In this document: positions 11,524 through 22,182 of the stretch, in pieces
How the letters are laid out: each line of letters starts with the position of its first letter
Numbering within the stretch: the stretch's first letter is position 1
Translations under genes and position numbers: made by a program
From: Hippopus hippopus
Taxonomy: Eukaryota; Mollusca; Bivalvia; Cardiida; Cardiidae
Assembly (NCBI GenBank): GCA_946811185.2
Contig: OX328097.1
Coordinates: 5,876,242 to 5,940,241 of the forward strand
Reading direction: 5' to 3'
Length of the DNA: 64,000 nucleotides
The notes under the pieces: generated by a model
The model's database searches: none
Told to the model about the DNA's origin: nothing
What the model saw: only the letters and a program-made list of their open reading frames with translations

Positions 11524-12317
11524 CATTTGCACCTGGGATAAAGTACATATTTATTGAGCTGCTAAGCTGTGACTGTGCATTTATTTTATCATTTTATGCC
11601 AATCCAGGGGATTTAGTCTTTCAATTTGATAATAATTTATTTGGCATGAAATTGAAATATTATGTTGCAAAGGGGAACCATATGGACTGTAAAAAATGGA
11701 ATCGGTTTTGGATATGTTTTGTCACTGATTGTCCTGAATTTTGCCTTTGACATGTGATCAAAATGAATTGGTATATTATAAATTACCATAGTTCTTTTAA
11801 CAGGGGTGGGTGATTCAGAATTTTATTATTGCACCAAAACTTCAAAAATGGATCATCCTTAAATTAAGTGAATTTCTAGCGGGCAAACCATCAGTAAAGA
11901 AGAAAGAAAAATGTGAGAAGAAAAAAAATTCAGTGGTATTTCCTTAACGGGCTATGTAGACTTGTAAGTTCCTCTTAAATTTCATGTTAGAATTTTGCAA
12001 AGGTTTGTGGAAATGTCAAATGATCAATAACATGCGTCAAGTTTGTGGAATCATACTCAAATAAGAGTCTTAACATTATTTTTTATCTCATAAAAGTACA
12101 CAGAGTTAACTGCAAAGCGATCAAGCCATTTATTTGAATGCCAAATTTGTACATGTATCTTTTTCCTGCATGTAACTGTCCAGTTTCTTAAAGTTTGCAG
12201 GGAAAAAAGTACATGTTGTAGTACTTTGTGTTTAGGATAAAAGTTTAATTTGCAGATGAAAATCTAAAAAGCCCCTTTTAACTACTGTCAGAGGTAAAAT
12301 ATAAAAAGAATATTTAT
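11524..12317. other. Unassigned stretch
   Basis: No repeats or coding signals recognised over about 800 bp. Confidence 0.4.
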
Positions 12318-12405
12318 TTCGACTCTTTACCAAATAATCCCGTTGTTTAAAAGTTCCCAAAGAGAAAGCTTTTGTAAAATTGTAGGAAAAGCAGAAAGTG
12401 CGGAT
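12318..12405 (-). repeat. TTAA-hp MITE, reverse, 5' part
   Basis: CGACTCTTTACCAAATAATC into a degraded left arm, then broken before the loop. Confidence 0.7.
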
Positions 12406-12582
12406 AAGCCCTCTGATCTTGACCTACACTGTCTGCAGAAGGCACCTATTATGTTGCCATTGGCATTTTTAAAGGATTTTTCTACCCATTATCAAGATTT
12501 ATTTGTGTGAATAAAATGTAAAATGTCATGCAGTAGCATACACTGTAGTTTAAATTATGTGCAACATTTATTGTTTTAGACT

Positions 12583-12716
12583 TAACCCTTCCCCAGATGG
12601 CAAAATCTTAAACTTTATGAGTCTGAGAGCATTTGGAGTCTACAAATAGAGTTTGGCTCAAATAATGTGATTTGTCTTGAAAGGATAGAAAGCATGGTGG
12701 GAAAAGGGGAAAATGC
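12583..12716 (+). repeat. TTAA-hp MITE, forward, 5' half
   Basis: TTAACCCTTCCCCAGATGGC through GGGAAAAGGGGAAAATGCAAG. It ends at the hairpin, like the copy at 9162-9288. Confidence 0.75.
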
Positions 12717-12969
12717 AAGCCCACATAATGAACACATGCTATTGCTCGGGTGATATTCCTAAATGTCTTGGTGAAATACTGGCGTGAAATCTAAAAACAC
12801 CTTAAGAGGCTACATTACCCATTAAGGAAATGCCATTAAAAACTTTTCTGTTTCTTATACTTTTCATTCTTATTTATTGATGGTTTGCTAGCTTAATTGC
12901 CTTCCTAAATTCAATGATAAAACATTTTAGAGGTTTTGTTTGAGTTTCAAGAGTCTGAACAGCTCCCTC

Positions 12970-13198
12970 TAACTCTTTATCAAACAATCCAGGGTTTTTA
13001 CGACTCTGAGAAAGAAACCTTTTGAAAACATTGTTGGAAAAGGAGAAAAATGCTGGTAATCAGCATTTTCTCCTATTACCACAATGTTTTCCACCCTTCC
13101 CAGAACAAATTTCAATTTTTGAGTCACATTAATTTTGTCATCTGCAAATGCTTTGAATTTGGACCAGTCTAAAATTTTGTAGTTTGGTAAAGAGTTAA
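12970..13198 (-). repeat. TTAA-hp MITE, reverse, complete
   Basis: The arms differ (left CATTGTTGG, right CTATTACCACAATG). Its last TTAA (13195-13198) is shared with the next copy. Confidence 0.9.
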
Positions 13199-13430
13199 CC
13201 TTTTGCATAACCAAGAGTTCCAGAATCTTCCAAACTGTGAGCATCCACAGACACTTGATTTGAAATTAATACAAATGAGCCCTTTCTTTAATACAGTAGA
13301 AAACATTGTAGGAATAGGAGGATTTTTTCACTACAAGCTATTCCTCTATTTCCTTTTACATGTATGTCTTCATAAGCTGTGCTTTGTACATAGTTCAAAT
13401 GAAGGGACTGTTTGTGAAAGGGTTACAGAG
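13195..13430 (+). repeat. TTAA-hp MITE, forward, strongly diverged
   Basis: Recognisable landmarks in order: TTAACCTTTTGCATAACC, CACAGACACTTGATTTGAAA, GTAGAAAACATTGTAGG, GTGAAAGGGTTA. The hairpin core is largely replaced. Confidence 0.6.
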
Positions 13431-13521
13431 CAAAAAAAATTGAAGGTATGAGACAAAACTGAACCTTTGAAGCAATGAATGCAGATCTTATTGCTTTTGT
13501 GTTAGTCAAGTGTAAGTGTAG

Positions 13522-13548
13522 GTTAAGATCAGACTGCACAAAATCTGT
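13522..13548. repeat. GATC-hp half copy
   Basis: TTAAGATCAGACTGCACAAAATC: one arm only. Similar lone arms occur near 17340, 21840, 27262, 43228, 47105, 51740, 54150, 54250, 54893 and 56667. Confidence 0.5.
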
Positions 13549-13658
13549 TCGTTTCTTTGCCAGATATTCTGACCAAAAAATAAAAACTTTGAAATTGCAA
13601 TGTCTGCATTCTTAGCACTGACAGAATGCCCACATCATTTTGTTTAGCACTACAAGTG

Positions 13659-13884
13659 TTAACTCTTTATCTAACAACAAAATTTTGGACTCTACCAAAT
13701 TGAAATCATGTGCAGATGACAAAATTAGTGTAGCTTAAATGATAATTTCTGTCTTTGATAGGGTAGAAAACATCATGGGAAAAGGAGAAAATGCTGGTTA
13801 CCAGCATTTCCTCCTTTCCCAACAATGTTTTCAGAGGCCTTCTTCAGGTTTGTAAAAACTTGGTATTGTGTTGTAAAGCGTTAA
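13659..13884 (+). repeat. TTAA-hp MITE, forward, complete
   Basis: TTAA at both ends. The left arm has CATCATGGG but the right arm retains CAACAATG, so the arms are not matched here. Confidence 0.9.
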
Positions 13885-14562
13885 TACTGTATAATAAAAT
13901 GGGTGAACTGGACATAAAATTGAAATATTACTGGGTTTGTCTGTGATTTCAAACACTTAAAATGTATTTATTGCTTAACCCAGGGATCAGAAATCATAGT
14001 TATGATGAAGTCTTGCAGAAAATTACAAAATGCTGAATAGTAGGAACTGCCATGAAAATGTTATTACAAGAATTTAATAGTTTTTGGATGTCCTTTTATC
14101 CTTGACACTTTCATGATTGTGGTGAAAATGATAAATATACAGATAGAACCCTTAAAGTGGCATGAAACTGTTTTTTGTTTTGGCAAGTTTTAAGGAAAAA
14201 ACTCTTCTAGACAACGGTTACTGTTGATTTATATTTGTCTGAGAAGGTGGGCGTTAAAGATAATTGATAGAAAATACAATGATAAAGCATAAAAAATGAA
14301 GAATCTCATTTTTTTCTTTTGACGTTACATTTTTTCAATGTTGAATTTCTTACCAGTTACCAGGTAGTTTTTGTGCTTTAAAACTGTAATTAATTGGATG
14401 AACTGTGCAATTGTATAGTAGCTGAATCATAATTTTGAAATTATCTTCAACAGTTTCAACCCTAGTCAGAGTAAGTTTTGGTTTCTGTCCCCACCCCAAC
14501 ACACAAGAAAGAAAATTGTTATTATTTTCCATTGAATTTACCAATCGACCTTCGATTATATC
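13885..14562. other. Unassigned stretch
   Basis: No repeat or coding signal recognised. Confidence 0.4.
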
Positions 14563-14564
14563 TA

Positions 14565-14868
14565 TTATACGGTGTTAAATGCCATTTTCAACATTATTTC
14601 AGTTATATCTTGGCAGCAAGTGCATCTATCCATGCTTTCCAGGAGTCTCTTTTGCCAGTACTCAGCATAATTTTCTTTCCAAGCCACTGGCTGCTTTCCC
14701 ACATAATCATCCTCAAGACAATGGTCAGCGGTGGGAGAGGAATGAATCCTGTCGCAATGACTAATTGACTATCATCAATCCTTGGAAAGAAAATGGCCAA
14801 GCAAGGGATGGAACCCATGACCCCCTTTTCTCAAGTCCTGCACGCTACCGACTGAGCTACTGGGGCTC
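14565..14868 (-). repeat. tRNA-derived SINE, type A, minus strand, well preserved
   Basis: Begins GGTGTTAAATGCCATTTTC (complement of the tail), passes AAGCCACTGGCTGCTTTCCC, and ends with the tRNA-like head; on the minus strand this reads CAGTAGCTCAGTCGGTAGCG (A box). Frames across it at 14478-14768 and 14603-14818 are accidental. Confidence 0.88.
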
Positions 14869-14920
14869 AGCTTTGAATTTACCTATCAGTTATCTTTGAT
14901 TTTTAGTCAAAATCTTGCTT

Positions 14921-15275
14921 TAACCCTTCACCACACAATCCCAAGTTTAGACAACCCTGCAAGAGAAGACTTTAGAAAACATTGTAGGAAAAGAAGAAAA
15001 TGGTGGTAACCAGCATTTTCTCCTTTTCCCACATTGTTTTCTACTCTATCAAAGACAGAAACACTGCAAAAAAGGGAGAAAATGCTGATTACCAGGCATG
15101 TCTGGACCATAGTCTCAATAATGAGACGCTATGGAGATTTAGTCTGGACCATTGCCCTCAATGTTTTGCAGGTTTTGAAGGATAAATCCCATCACTCAAA
15201 CCATATTCAATGTGGTGTCTGCAAATGCTTTGCATATGAACAAGTCTAAGTTACTGTCGTCTGGTAAAGAGTTAA
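14921..15275 (-). repeat. TTAA-hp MITE, reverse, rearranged with a second core
   Basis: A normal left end and hairpin are followed by a second partial core (GGGAGAAAATGCTGATTACC) and an insert holding the hairpin CCATAGTCTCA-ATAA-TGAGACGCTATGG and two copies of GTCTGGACCAT. The usual right end then follows. The last TTAA (15272-15275) is shared with the next copy. Confidence 0.8.
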
Positions 15276-15500
15276 CCCTTTACCATACAATCCCGAGTTG
15301 AAACTACCCTGAGAAAGAAGCCTTTTGAAAACGTTGTGGGAAAAGGAGAAAATGCTGATTACCAGCATTTTCTCCTTTTCACACAATGTTTTCTACGCTG
15401 TCAAAAACAAACTTGGTCATTTTACGAACAGTAAATTTGTGGCTTGCAAATGCTTTCGATTTGGACGTGTCTAAAATTTTGTTCTCTGGTAAAGAGTTAA
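15272..15500 (-). repeat. TTAA-hp MITE, reverse, complete
   Basis: 229 bp, TTAA to TTAA, same orientation as the preceding copy and sharing its TTAA. Confidence 0.92.
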
Positions 15501-15638
15501 CTGAAAAATGTTAATTCACAATTAACTCAATATCGTCTATGATCCTTATCTAGTTTAAGGTGTAAAAAATGTCATTATTATAATTCCTGCATGGTACATG
15601 CTGTCAACAATAATCATGATTTATGCCAAAATGTGTAA

Positions 15639-16661
15639 TACCGTAATTTGCTTAAGTTTTGGGACAGTAAAAAATAATTAATTTTTTTCGTGTCCCAATA
15701 CTTTGGTCTACAAAAAATAATTATTTCGTCAGCTGTCCCAAAACTTATGGTCAAACAAGACAATCTGTCATACTGAAAGTCACTGGCCGCTAACCCGTCG
15801 AATATTGCCGACGTTAAAATATTGCTACGTTATTGATGTCGATAAACCTCCAATTATTTGCAGGTTGGTGTATTTTTAGACAGATTGGAATTCCACCGAT
15901 CAATTTGAGCACTAAGAGTTTAAAACTTCGCATTTTCTCATTGTTTTCGTTGATGATTAACTTGTCACTCATTATTGTGTGCGTCCTGGGATCGCGATGA
16001 GGATGTTATTTTGCGTTTGTAGATAAATTCACAACATATTTTACCTGCTTACATGTACGTGAGGTGAACGACGTTAATTCCACTCTGACAAGTACCTGCT
16101 CGGATCGTTCTCAAATTTGATTGGTTCGTTTATATTCGATCGATAAACCTTGGGTAATCTAGGCCTACCTTGATTTTTATTTATAAACAATGAACTCGAC
16201 TGACCGTGAAATACATGCGTATCAACATCGGATGTACATATACACGTTATACGCGTTATGTATCTTGGATACAAGTTTATCACACCATTTTCTCACTTAC
16301 ATCGGATTTCTTTTTGAATTGGGGTTTAAATTAGAGTGTCAGGTGATCGGGTTTTTTGTCTTGAATCAGGAAACTCCCATTGAAATCGGGAGGGTTGGGA
16401 AGCATGCTTACGATGTTACGTGTGTAGAAATGAAACTGCACGAAATAAATTTTTGCAAACAAACTGTATCAAATGGATTGAAGGATTTTTTTTTTTAAAT
16501 AGATAATCACTGTCCCAATTCTTTGGAACAAAAAAATACTGATCTCGCTTTGCAATTTTTAGTATGTCCCAAATCTTTTGATCATAAAAAATAATTATTT
16601 TCGCGATTTTTGATGGTGTCCCAATTCTTTGGGTGTCCCAAAACATATGCAAAATACAGTA
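15639..16661. mobile_element. Non-autonomous DNA transposon with TA target duplication, about 1 kb
   Basis: Terminal inverted repeats at 15641-15666 (CCGTAATTTGCTTAAG...) and 16634-16659 match at about 22 of 26 positions and both end inward with TTTTGGGACA; TA flanks each side (15639-15640, 16660-16661). Just inside each end are several TGTCCCAA(A/T) motifs in both orientations next to AAAAAATAATTATT. The TA duplication fits the Tc1/mariner/pogo superfamily (inference). The middle holds a 102-codon frame (16190-16498) without recognisable transposase motifs, so the element is judged non-autonomous. Confidence 0.75.
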
Positions 16662-16713
16662 AATGGTATTGTATGCTCCATGAATTTCCATTAGACTTGG
16701 CACACTATCAGAT

Positions 16714-16942
16714 TTAATCCTTTTTCACACAATCCCTAGTTTTACCAGCCTTCAAAAAGAAGGCTTGTGAAAAACATTGTTGGGAAAGGAGAAAATGCTG
16801 GTTACCAACATTTTCTCCTTTTCCCACAGTGTTTTCTATCCTTCCTCAAACAGATTTCAATTTTTGTGTCACATTTATGTTGTCATATGCAAATACTTTT
16901 GATTTGGACAAGTTCAGTTTTTTGTCGTTTGGTAAAGAATTA
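16714..16942 (-). repeat. TTAA-hp MITE, reverse, complete
   Basis: Starts TTTAATCCTTTTTCACAC and ends GGTAAAGAATTAA. The final TTAA (16939-16942) is where a forward copy begins. Confidence 0.85.
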
Positions 16943-17155
16943 AGACGTCTGCAAGACAGCAAAATTTTAGACTCTGCCAAAATAAGTATTTGCAGATGAC
17001 AAATTAAATGTGACTCACATGTCTTGAAAGGGTAGAAACCTTGTTGGAAAAGGAGAAAATACTGGTTACCAGCATTTTCTCCTTTTCTCTCAGTGTTTTC
17101 AAAGGCCTTTTTCCCCTGGGTCTTTAAGATAAATGATTGTGTAGTAAAGGATTAA
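16939..17155 (+). repeat. TTAA-hp MITE, forward
   Basis: Adjoins the previous copy, so the pair is an inverted dimer. About 12 bp of the left end is missing. Confidence 0.85.
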
Positions 17156-17432
17156 TTTGTTATGTTATATTGTTCTAAATCATTACTTCATTTTAAAGTG
17201 TTTCAATGCCCTTGTGTAAATCAAATTGGGCGAATTTTATTTATAATTTGTAATCAGGAACAAAGCAGCGTTTTAACAATACATAGATCTAAATACCAAA
17301 AGCGTAATATTGAATAATGTAAATACCAGATTTAACTGCATGTTTTTGCAATCTGATCTTGATACACATGGTCTACAAAGTTTTAAGAATGATTTTAAAC
17401 GAACAAGAGTTAAAATTCACATCAGATATTTT

Positions 17433-17603
17433 TAACTCTTTTCCACACAATTAAATTTCATGCTACAACTACAGACTACAATTACAATGTGGCTCATACT
17501 TTATGGATTTAGCTTCATGAATGGTAGAAAAAATTATGAGCAAAAGAGAAAATGCATGAAACCAGCATTAAAATTCTCCTTTCCCCACAATGCTTTCAAA
17601 AGT
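17433..17603 (+). repeat. TTAA-hp MITE, forward, 3' truncated
   Basis: Diverged left half and hairpin. The similarity ends at AATGCTTTCAAAAG, where the next copy starts. Confidence 0.65.
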
Positions 17604-17604
17604 C

Positions 17605-17843
17605 TCAACCCTTGACCACAGAATCCCGAGGTTAAAAGTCATCCCTGATAGAGAAAGCTTTTGAAAACATTTTTGAAAAGGTGAAAATGCTGGTAAACAG
17701 TATTTTCTCCTTTTCCAACAATGTTTTCTACTATTTCAAAGACAAAGTAAGCAATCTGAGTCACAGTTGATTTGTTGTCTGCAAAAGCTTAATGGATTGT
17801 AGAAGTCCATAACTTTGTCATTTGCTTTTATAGGGTTTATTCT
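17605..17843 (-). repeat. TTAA-hp MITE, reverse
   Basis: Left end TCAACCCTTGACCACAGAAT; the right end is decayed (TTGCTTTTATAGGGTTTA). Confidence 0.75.
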
Positions 17844-17854
17844 TCCACAGGGTC

Positions 17855-18080
17855 TTTAATCCTTTACCATAGAACGCTGACTTTCAATGACCCTGGGAAA
17901 GGAGCCTTTTGAAAACATTGTTGGAAAAGGAGAAAATGCTGGTAACCAGCTTTTTCTCCTTTTCCCACAATGTTTTCTACCCAATTAAAGAAAAGTTGCA
18001 CCATTTGAGCCACATTGAAATTGTCTGCAATTGCTTTCAGTTTGGACAGGGCTGAAATTTTGTTGTCTGGTAAAGAGTTG
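17855..18080 (-). repeat. TTAA-hp MITE, reverse, complete
   Basis: Left arm CATTGTTGG, right arm CCCACAATG. Ends GGTAAAGAGTTGA. Confidence 0.88.
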
Positions 18081-18219
18081 AAACACTGGATTGTTTGGTC
18101 AAGGATTAATTATTACTATCATGACTTGGCCCTAAATCTGCAAAGCAAAAACAGTTACATGATTGCATAAATGATGATGGCTACATGTTGATAAATAGTT
18201 GCAATGAAGGAACAGGTAA

Positions 18220-18551
18220 GAGCATTTGTACTGTTTTGGTACTGGTGTACTGAAAATCTGGTTTTGCCAATGGGTTTATAATCACTGAACATTTGTACTG
18301 TTTTGGTATTGTTGTACTCAAAATTTGGTTTTGCCAATGGGTTTATAATCACTGAGCATTGTACTGTTTTGGTACAGTTGTACTCAAAATTTGGTTTTGC
18401 CTATGAGTTTATTATCACTGAGCATTTGTACTATTTTGGTATTGTTGTACTCAAAATCTAGTTTTGCCAATGGACATACTGGTAAGAGCATTTGTACTGT
18501 TTTGGTATCATTGTCCTCAAAATTTGCTTTGGCCAATGGGTTTATTCACCA
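18220..18551 (+). repeat. Tandem repeat, five units of 66-67 bp
   Basis: Units start at 18220, 18287, 18354, 18420 and 18486, each beginning GAGCATTTGTACTGTTTTGG or close to it, followed by TTGTACTCAAAATTTGG and TTTTGCCAATGGGTTTATAA. Frames on both strands across it (18155-18352, 18391-18660) are products of the repetition. Confidence 0.92.
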
Positions 18552-18648
18552 GAGCTCAGTCAGCTTTGTATGCTTTATACCATTCTACCATTTTTTTTTT
18601 TTTGCATTGTCGAGTTACTTTATACTAACTCTTATCCTGCTAAATAGG

Positions 18649-18877
18649 TTAACCCCTTAGCAAACAATCCCTGGTTTTCATGACCTTGAGAAAGAAGCCT
18701 TTTGAAAACATTGTGGAAAAAGGAGAAAATGCTGGTTACCAGCATTTTCTCCTTTTTCCACTATGTTTTCTTCTCTTTGAAGGACAAATATCAGTTTTTT
18801 GGGTTACATTGGATTTGTTGTCTGCTAATGCTTTCAGTTTGGTGTAGTCTAAGATTTTTTTGGTTTGGTAAAGGTTA
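18649..18877 (-). repeat. TTAA-hp MITE, reverse, complete, matched arms
   Basis: Left arm GTGGAAAAAGGAG and right arm CTCCTTTTTCCAC both carry the same change from GGGAAAAGG. Confidence 0.9.
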
Positions 18878-18963
18878 AAGAAACTTTCAAGTCGATAGTA
18901 AAAACTCAGATAATGTTATTTCAAACTTAGTTTTTGGAGAAAAGTATCTCCTTATCGGACAGA

Positions 18964-19020
18964 GTAGATCTAAGATCAGACTGCACATTCTGTGCAGTCT
19001 GATCTTGATCTGCACTGTCC
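18964..19020. repeat. GATC-hp palindromic repeat, best copy
   Basis: Arms GATCTAAGATCAGACTGCAC and GTGCAGTCTGATCTTGATC around ATTCT. It is an almost perfect 50-bp palindrome and serves as the reference for this family. Confidence 0.85.
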
Positions 19021-19204
19021 GCAAAAGGTCAGTGTGTCGTGCTTAGCAGTTTAAGGGTTAACACCAGCTCTACAGGTCCTAGATATTATATTTCATGAAA
19101 GGACTTTCCTTCTACCTTGCAGAGTCCAACTTATGTGATTTATATATCTGAATTTATTATTTTTTTTTTTCTCTCAGAAAAAATATTTACAAGACTAGAA
19201 TACC

Positions 19205-19330
19205 CTGCCAGTGCAATTTTTGAAGAAAGCATTGTCTTAGCCCTGTCTTTTTCCGTGTCCTTGTTGTTGTCCAAAAACTTTGACAGTTTCTCAAATCTTT
19301 GTTACTACTAAAGATATTTATTTCAGACTG
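19205..19330 (-). repeat. Interspersed repeat related to 41930-42160 and 54380-54625
   Basis: GTCCAAAAACTTTGACAG and its flank match, on the opposite strand, the AATGTCAAAGTTTTTGCAC block at 54530. Only this block is well conserved. Confidence 0.45.
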
Positions 19331-19491
19331 AGGCTAGTTGTTTACTATCATAAGCTAAACTCATAGAACAAGGGCAGATAACCCCAAAAAATATTTTTTA
19401 CATTGTTAGATCTTTGGCCATTTTGGTCTGGTACCAACATGCTGTGCTCATGCTAACTTGATCCACTCTGTTTGCAAAACAGGTCAAATAA

Positions 19492-19711
19492 TTGCCACAT
19501 GACAGTATTTTGGACCTCTCTTAATCCAAAGATTTACAGCCGACAAATTAAATATGGCTCAAAGGCCCAAATTTGTTTTTGAAAGTGTTGCAAACATTGT
19601 GGAAAAAGGAGAAAATGCTGGTTACCAGCATTTTCTCCTTTTCTCACAATATTTTCAAAAGGTGTCTTCCTCTGGGTCGTTAAGACTCAGGATTATGTAG
19701 TAAAGGGTTAA
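19492..19711 (+). repeat. TTAA-hp MITE, forward
   Basis: The left TTAA is lost; the hairpin is nearly intact (19590-19655). Ends AGTAAAGGGTTAA. Confidence 0.87.
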
Positions 19712-19918
19712 GTTTGGCTATACATGTATATACAACAGGTGATATACACACAGAACTTGAAACGGAAATGTCAAAGTGTTGGAGACTGAAACATGTGCTA
19801 TCTACATTTTATTTTACATTGTGCATGTTAACATAGCATGCCTAGACACAATGAATGTGACAATTAGACTACCTTAAATAGCTTAGGTTTGTTAAATGGG
19901 TTTACAGCTTTCTTCCCA

Positions 19919-20147
19919 TTAACCCTTCACCACACAATCCTGTGTTTTAACGACCCTAAGGAAGAAGGCTTTTGAAAACATTTTGGGAAAAGGAGAAAAC
20001 GCTGGTAACCAGCATTTTCGCCTTTTCCCAAAATGTTTTCTTACCTTTCAAACACAAGTCTTACAATTTAATCCACAGTTGATTTGTCATCTGCAGTTTC
20101 TTGCAAAAGTGACTAGTGTGAAATTATTCTATGTGGTAAAGGGTTAA
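19919..20147 (-). repeat. TTAA-hp MITE, reverse, complete, matched arms
   Basis: Left arm CATTTTGGG and right arm CCCAAAATG share a G-to-T change. Two other changes (AAAACGC; TTTCGCC) are not matched. Confidence 0.9.
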
Positions 20148-20327
20148 ACAACATGCTGTACTGTTTTAACAAATGAAATGATTGTCATTTAATGGAAAAC
20201 ATGCATTAACTAATGTCTGCATTGATTTCATGATAAATGTAGTTACATTGTCCTCTGAGATATTTTGATAAAGAGCCAATAAAACAAACCATTTTTTTCA
20301 GTAACAATTAAGTATTTCACGCACACT

Positions 20328-20534
20328 GCCTTATTTAAATAACCTTGAAGAAGAAGGCTTTTGAAAAACTGTGATAAAAGTAGAAAATGCTGATAACTAA
20401 CATTTTTTATCAGTCCCATGATGTTTTCTACGGTTTCAAAGACGAATTCCAACATTGGAGCCATACCTAAATTGACTCTGACATTGCTTTCAAATTGGAC
20501 TAGTCTGGATCTGTCTGCTGGAAAAATGGTTAAT
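20328..20534 (-). repeat. TTAA-hp MITE, reverse, diverged
   Basis: CTTGAAGAAGAAGGCTTTTG and the following parts are in order, but the hairpin is eroded and the left TTAA end is lost. Confidence 0.7.
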
Positions 20535-20678
20535 GTAATGGGTTGGCAATCTTTATCATGGAATTTTTCTTGCTTAGCCTGTTGCCACATATTTAGTAGT
20601 TTCAACACTCCTGCATTAGAAAGCTTTAATAAGCATCCAGGAAAAAGAAGTTTCTTATCAATTCCTATCCATGTGTAG

Positions 20679-21444
20679 CCATTTCGTACTTTGAGCCGGT
20701 ATTCTGTTTACAAGAGTCCCCCTGGTGTCATTCAGTTTTATTAGCTCCACTGGCCAAAGGCCAGAGAGCTATTGTCATGGCGTTGTGTCCGTCGTGCGTC
20801 CGTGCGTCTGTCCGTCCGTCCGTTCGTCCGTGCGTGCGTCCGTAAACTTTTTCTTTAAAAAACTTCTCCTCAGAAACTATTGACTGGATTTTTACCAAAT
20901 TTCACAGGAATGTTCCTTTGGTGGTCCTCTTTCAAATTCCTTCAAATAATTGTGTTCCATGAAGAATTCTGGTTGCCATGGCAACCAAAGTAAAAAACCT
21001 TTAAAAATCTTCTCCTCCCAAACTGCTATTTGGATAGCATTATTATTTTGCAGGAATGTTCCTTAGATACAGGTTTACAGAATTCCTTAAAAAAAAAAAG
21101 ATCTGTCAAAAAACATGGCTTTTATGGGAGACTCATTTTCCTTTTATGGTATAAAGTAAAATCTTTGAAAAATTTCTTCTCTAAAACTATTCATTGGATT
21201 TCATTGTTGTTTTGCAGGTAAGTTCCTATGGTGGTTGTCTACCAAATTGTTTCTTCAGTGAGCTAAAATGCAGGATTGAATGATAATTGTTAAAAACTTC
21301 CTTTCGCCATTATAGAAATATCAGGCCTGTGGAGCGATACAGGCGCTCAAGCGCCTCTAGTTTTACTATAGATACCCAGGCAAATCACCCAACATGAAAA
21401 ATCTCTTCATACATCTTATTGAACTGGGCTACAGTCGTGGTAAA
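20679..21444 (+). CDS. Candidate coding exon (exon B) split by a HINE-like insertion
   Basis: Seen: a pyrimidine-rich acceptor (TTCCTATCCATGTGTAG, ending 20678); an open frame of 19 codons plus TTTTA to 20740; the element at 20741-21360; then TTTTACTATAGATACC and 26 more codons to AAA at 21444, followed by the donor GTAAGT. If the TTTTA on each side is a target duplication, removing the element gives one 141-nt, 47-codon open exon in a single frame (PFRTLSRYSVYKSPPGVIQ, then FYYRYPGKSPNMKNLFIHL continuing to RGK). It starts and ends in phase 0, compatible with 1523-1620 upstream and 24394 downstream. I do not recognise the family. Alternative: only the right part is an exon, using the AG at 21370-21371. 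The two halves reading through in one frame is the main support. Confidence 0.45.
20741..21360 (+). mobile_element. Helitron-like (HINE-like) element, copy 1
   Basis: Starts TTAGCTCCACTGGCCAAAGG (a 5' imperfect hairpin, GGCC-AAA-GGCC), has a CCGT/CGTC microsatellite at 20800-20852, and ends with the hairpin GGCGC-TCAA-GCGCC followed by TCTAG. It encodes nothing. Terminal hairpin plus CTAG is a Helitron-type 3' end (known); the assignment is inference. It is about 98% like the copy at 28861 by eye, so movement was recent. Confidence 0.8.
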
Positions 21445-21527
21445 GTAAGTAAAACAATTGGAAAATATTGGAGAAAGATTTCAAAATTTATGAAGTGTTT
21501 ATATTCTTCAGCTGTCCTGATAAAGGG

Positions 21528-21603
21528 CAGAGCCATGTAGCTTTGTATGTCATGCACCGTGCATGTAACTATTATGGAGCTGTGAGTTCAAATCGTGGCC
21601 TAC
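21528..21603 (+). repeat. tRNA-like SINE head, degraded
   Basis: CATGTAGCTTTGTATGTCATG with a B-box-like GAGTTCAAATCGTGGCC. No SINE body follows. Confidence 0.35.
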
Positions 21604-22182
21604 CTCAATCAAGCTATTTCTTCTCTCATTATTGAACAATTTTTAGCTTTAATTTATGCAAACCAGTTGTGATTGGCTTAGTGTTTTGGTAAATGGATAG
21701 TTTGAAAGAACTTTCTGTGATTAAAAAAGATATTTAACCCTTGGATACCTGCCTTGTAAAGAAACTTGGATTCCAGTGAAGAAAAAATGTCCAAATAATT
21801 GCTATTCAAAGATGCCAATTTTATCACAGCTGACCCTAGATCAGCCTGCATGTCTTGTGCAGTCTGATGTTGATCTACAGCGAAAGCAACTATAGTAGTA
21901 ACATAGAGGGTTAATAATTATGCAGTATGACGACACTGTGTGAGAACAAGGGAGATCACTGTTGGTATTATAATACTGGAATGGAATTGAGCCAAAAGTT
22001 AATGTTCCTTGCCAAACAGACAGCTCATTTTTTTCTAGTCTTTGATCTTTTGATATGATATTGGCTTTGAAGAATTACGTCTTTAACCCTTTACCAGATG
22101 ACAAAATTCTAGACTGGTCTAAATCAAAAGCAGTTACAGATAACAAATTGAATGTGGTCCAGATATATAGGATCTGTCATGA

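Noticed and set aside
14478..14818. Overlapping frames on both strands
   Set aside because: They lie on a type A SINE.
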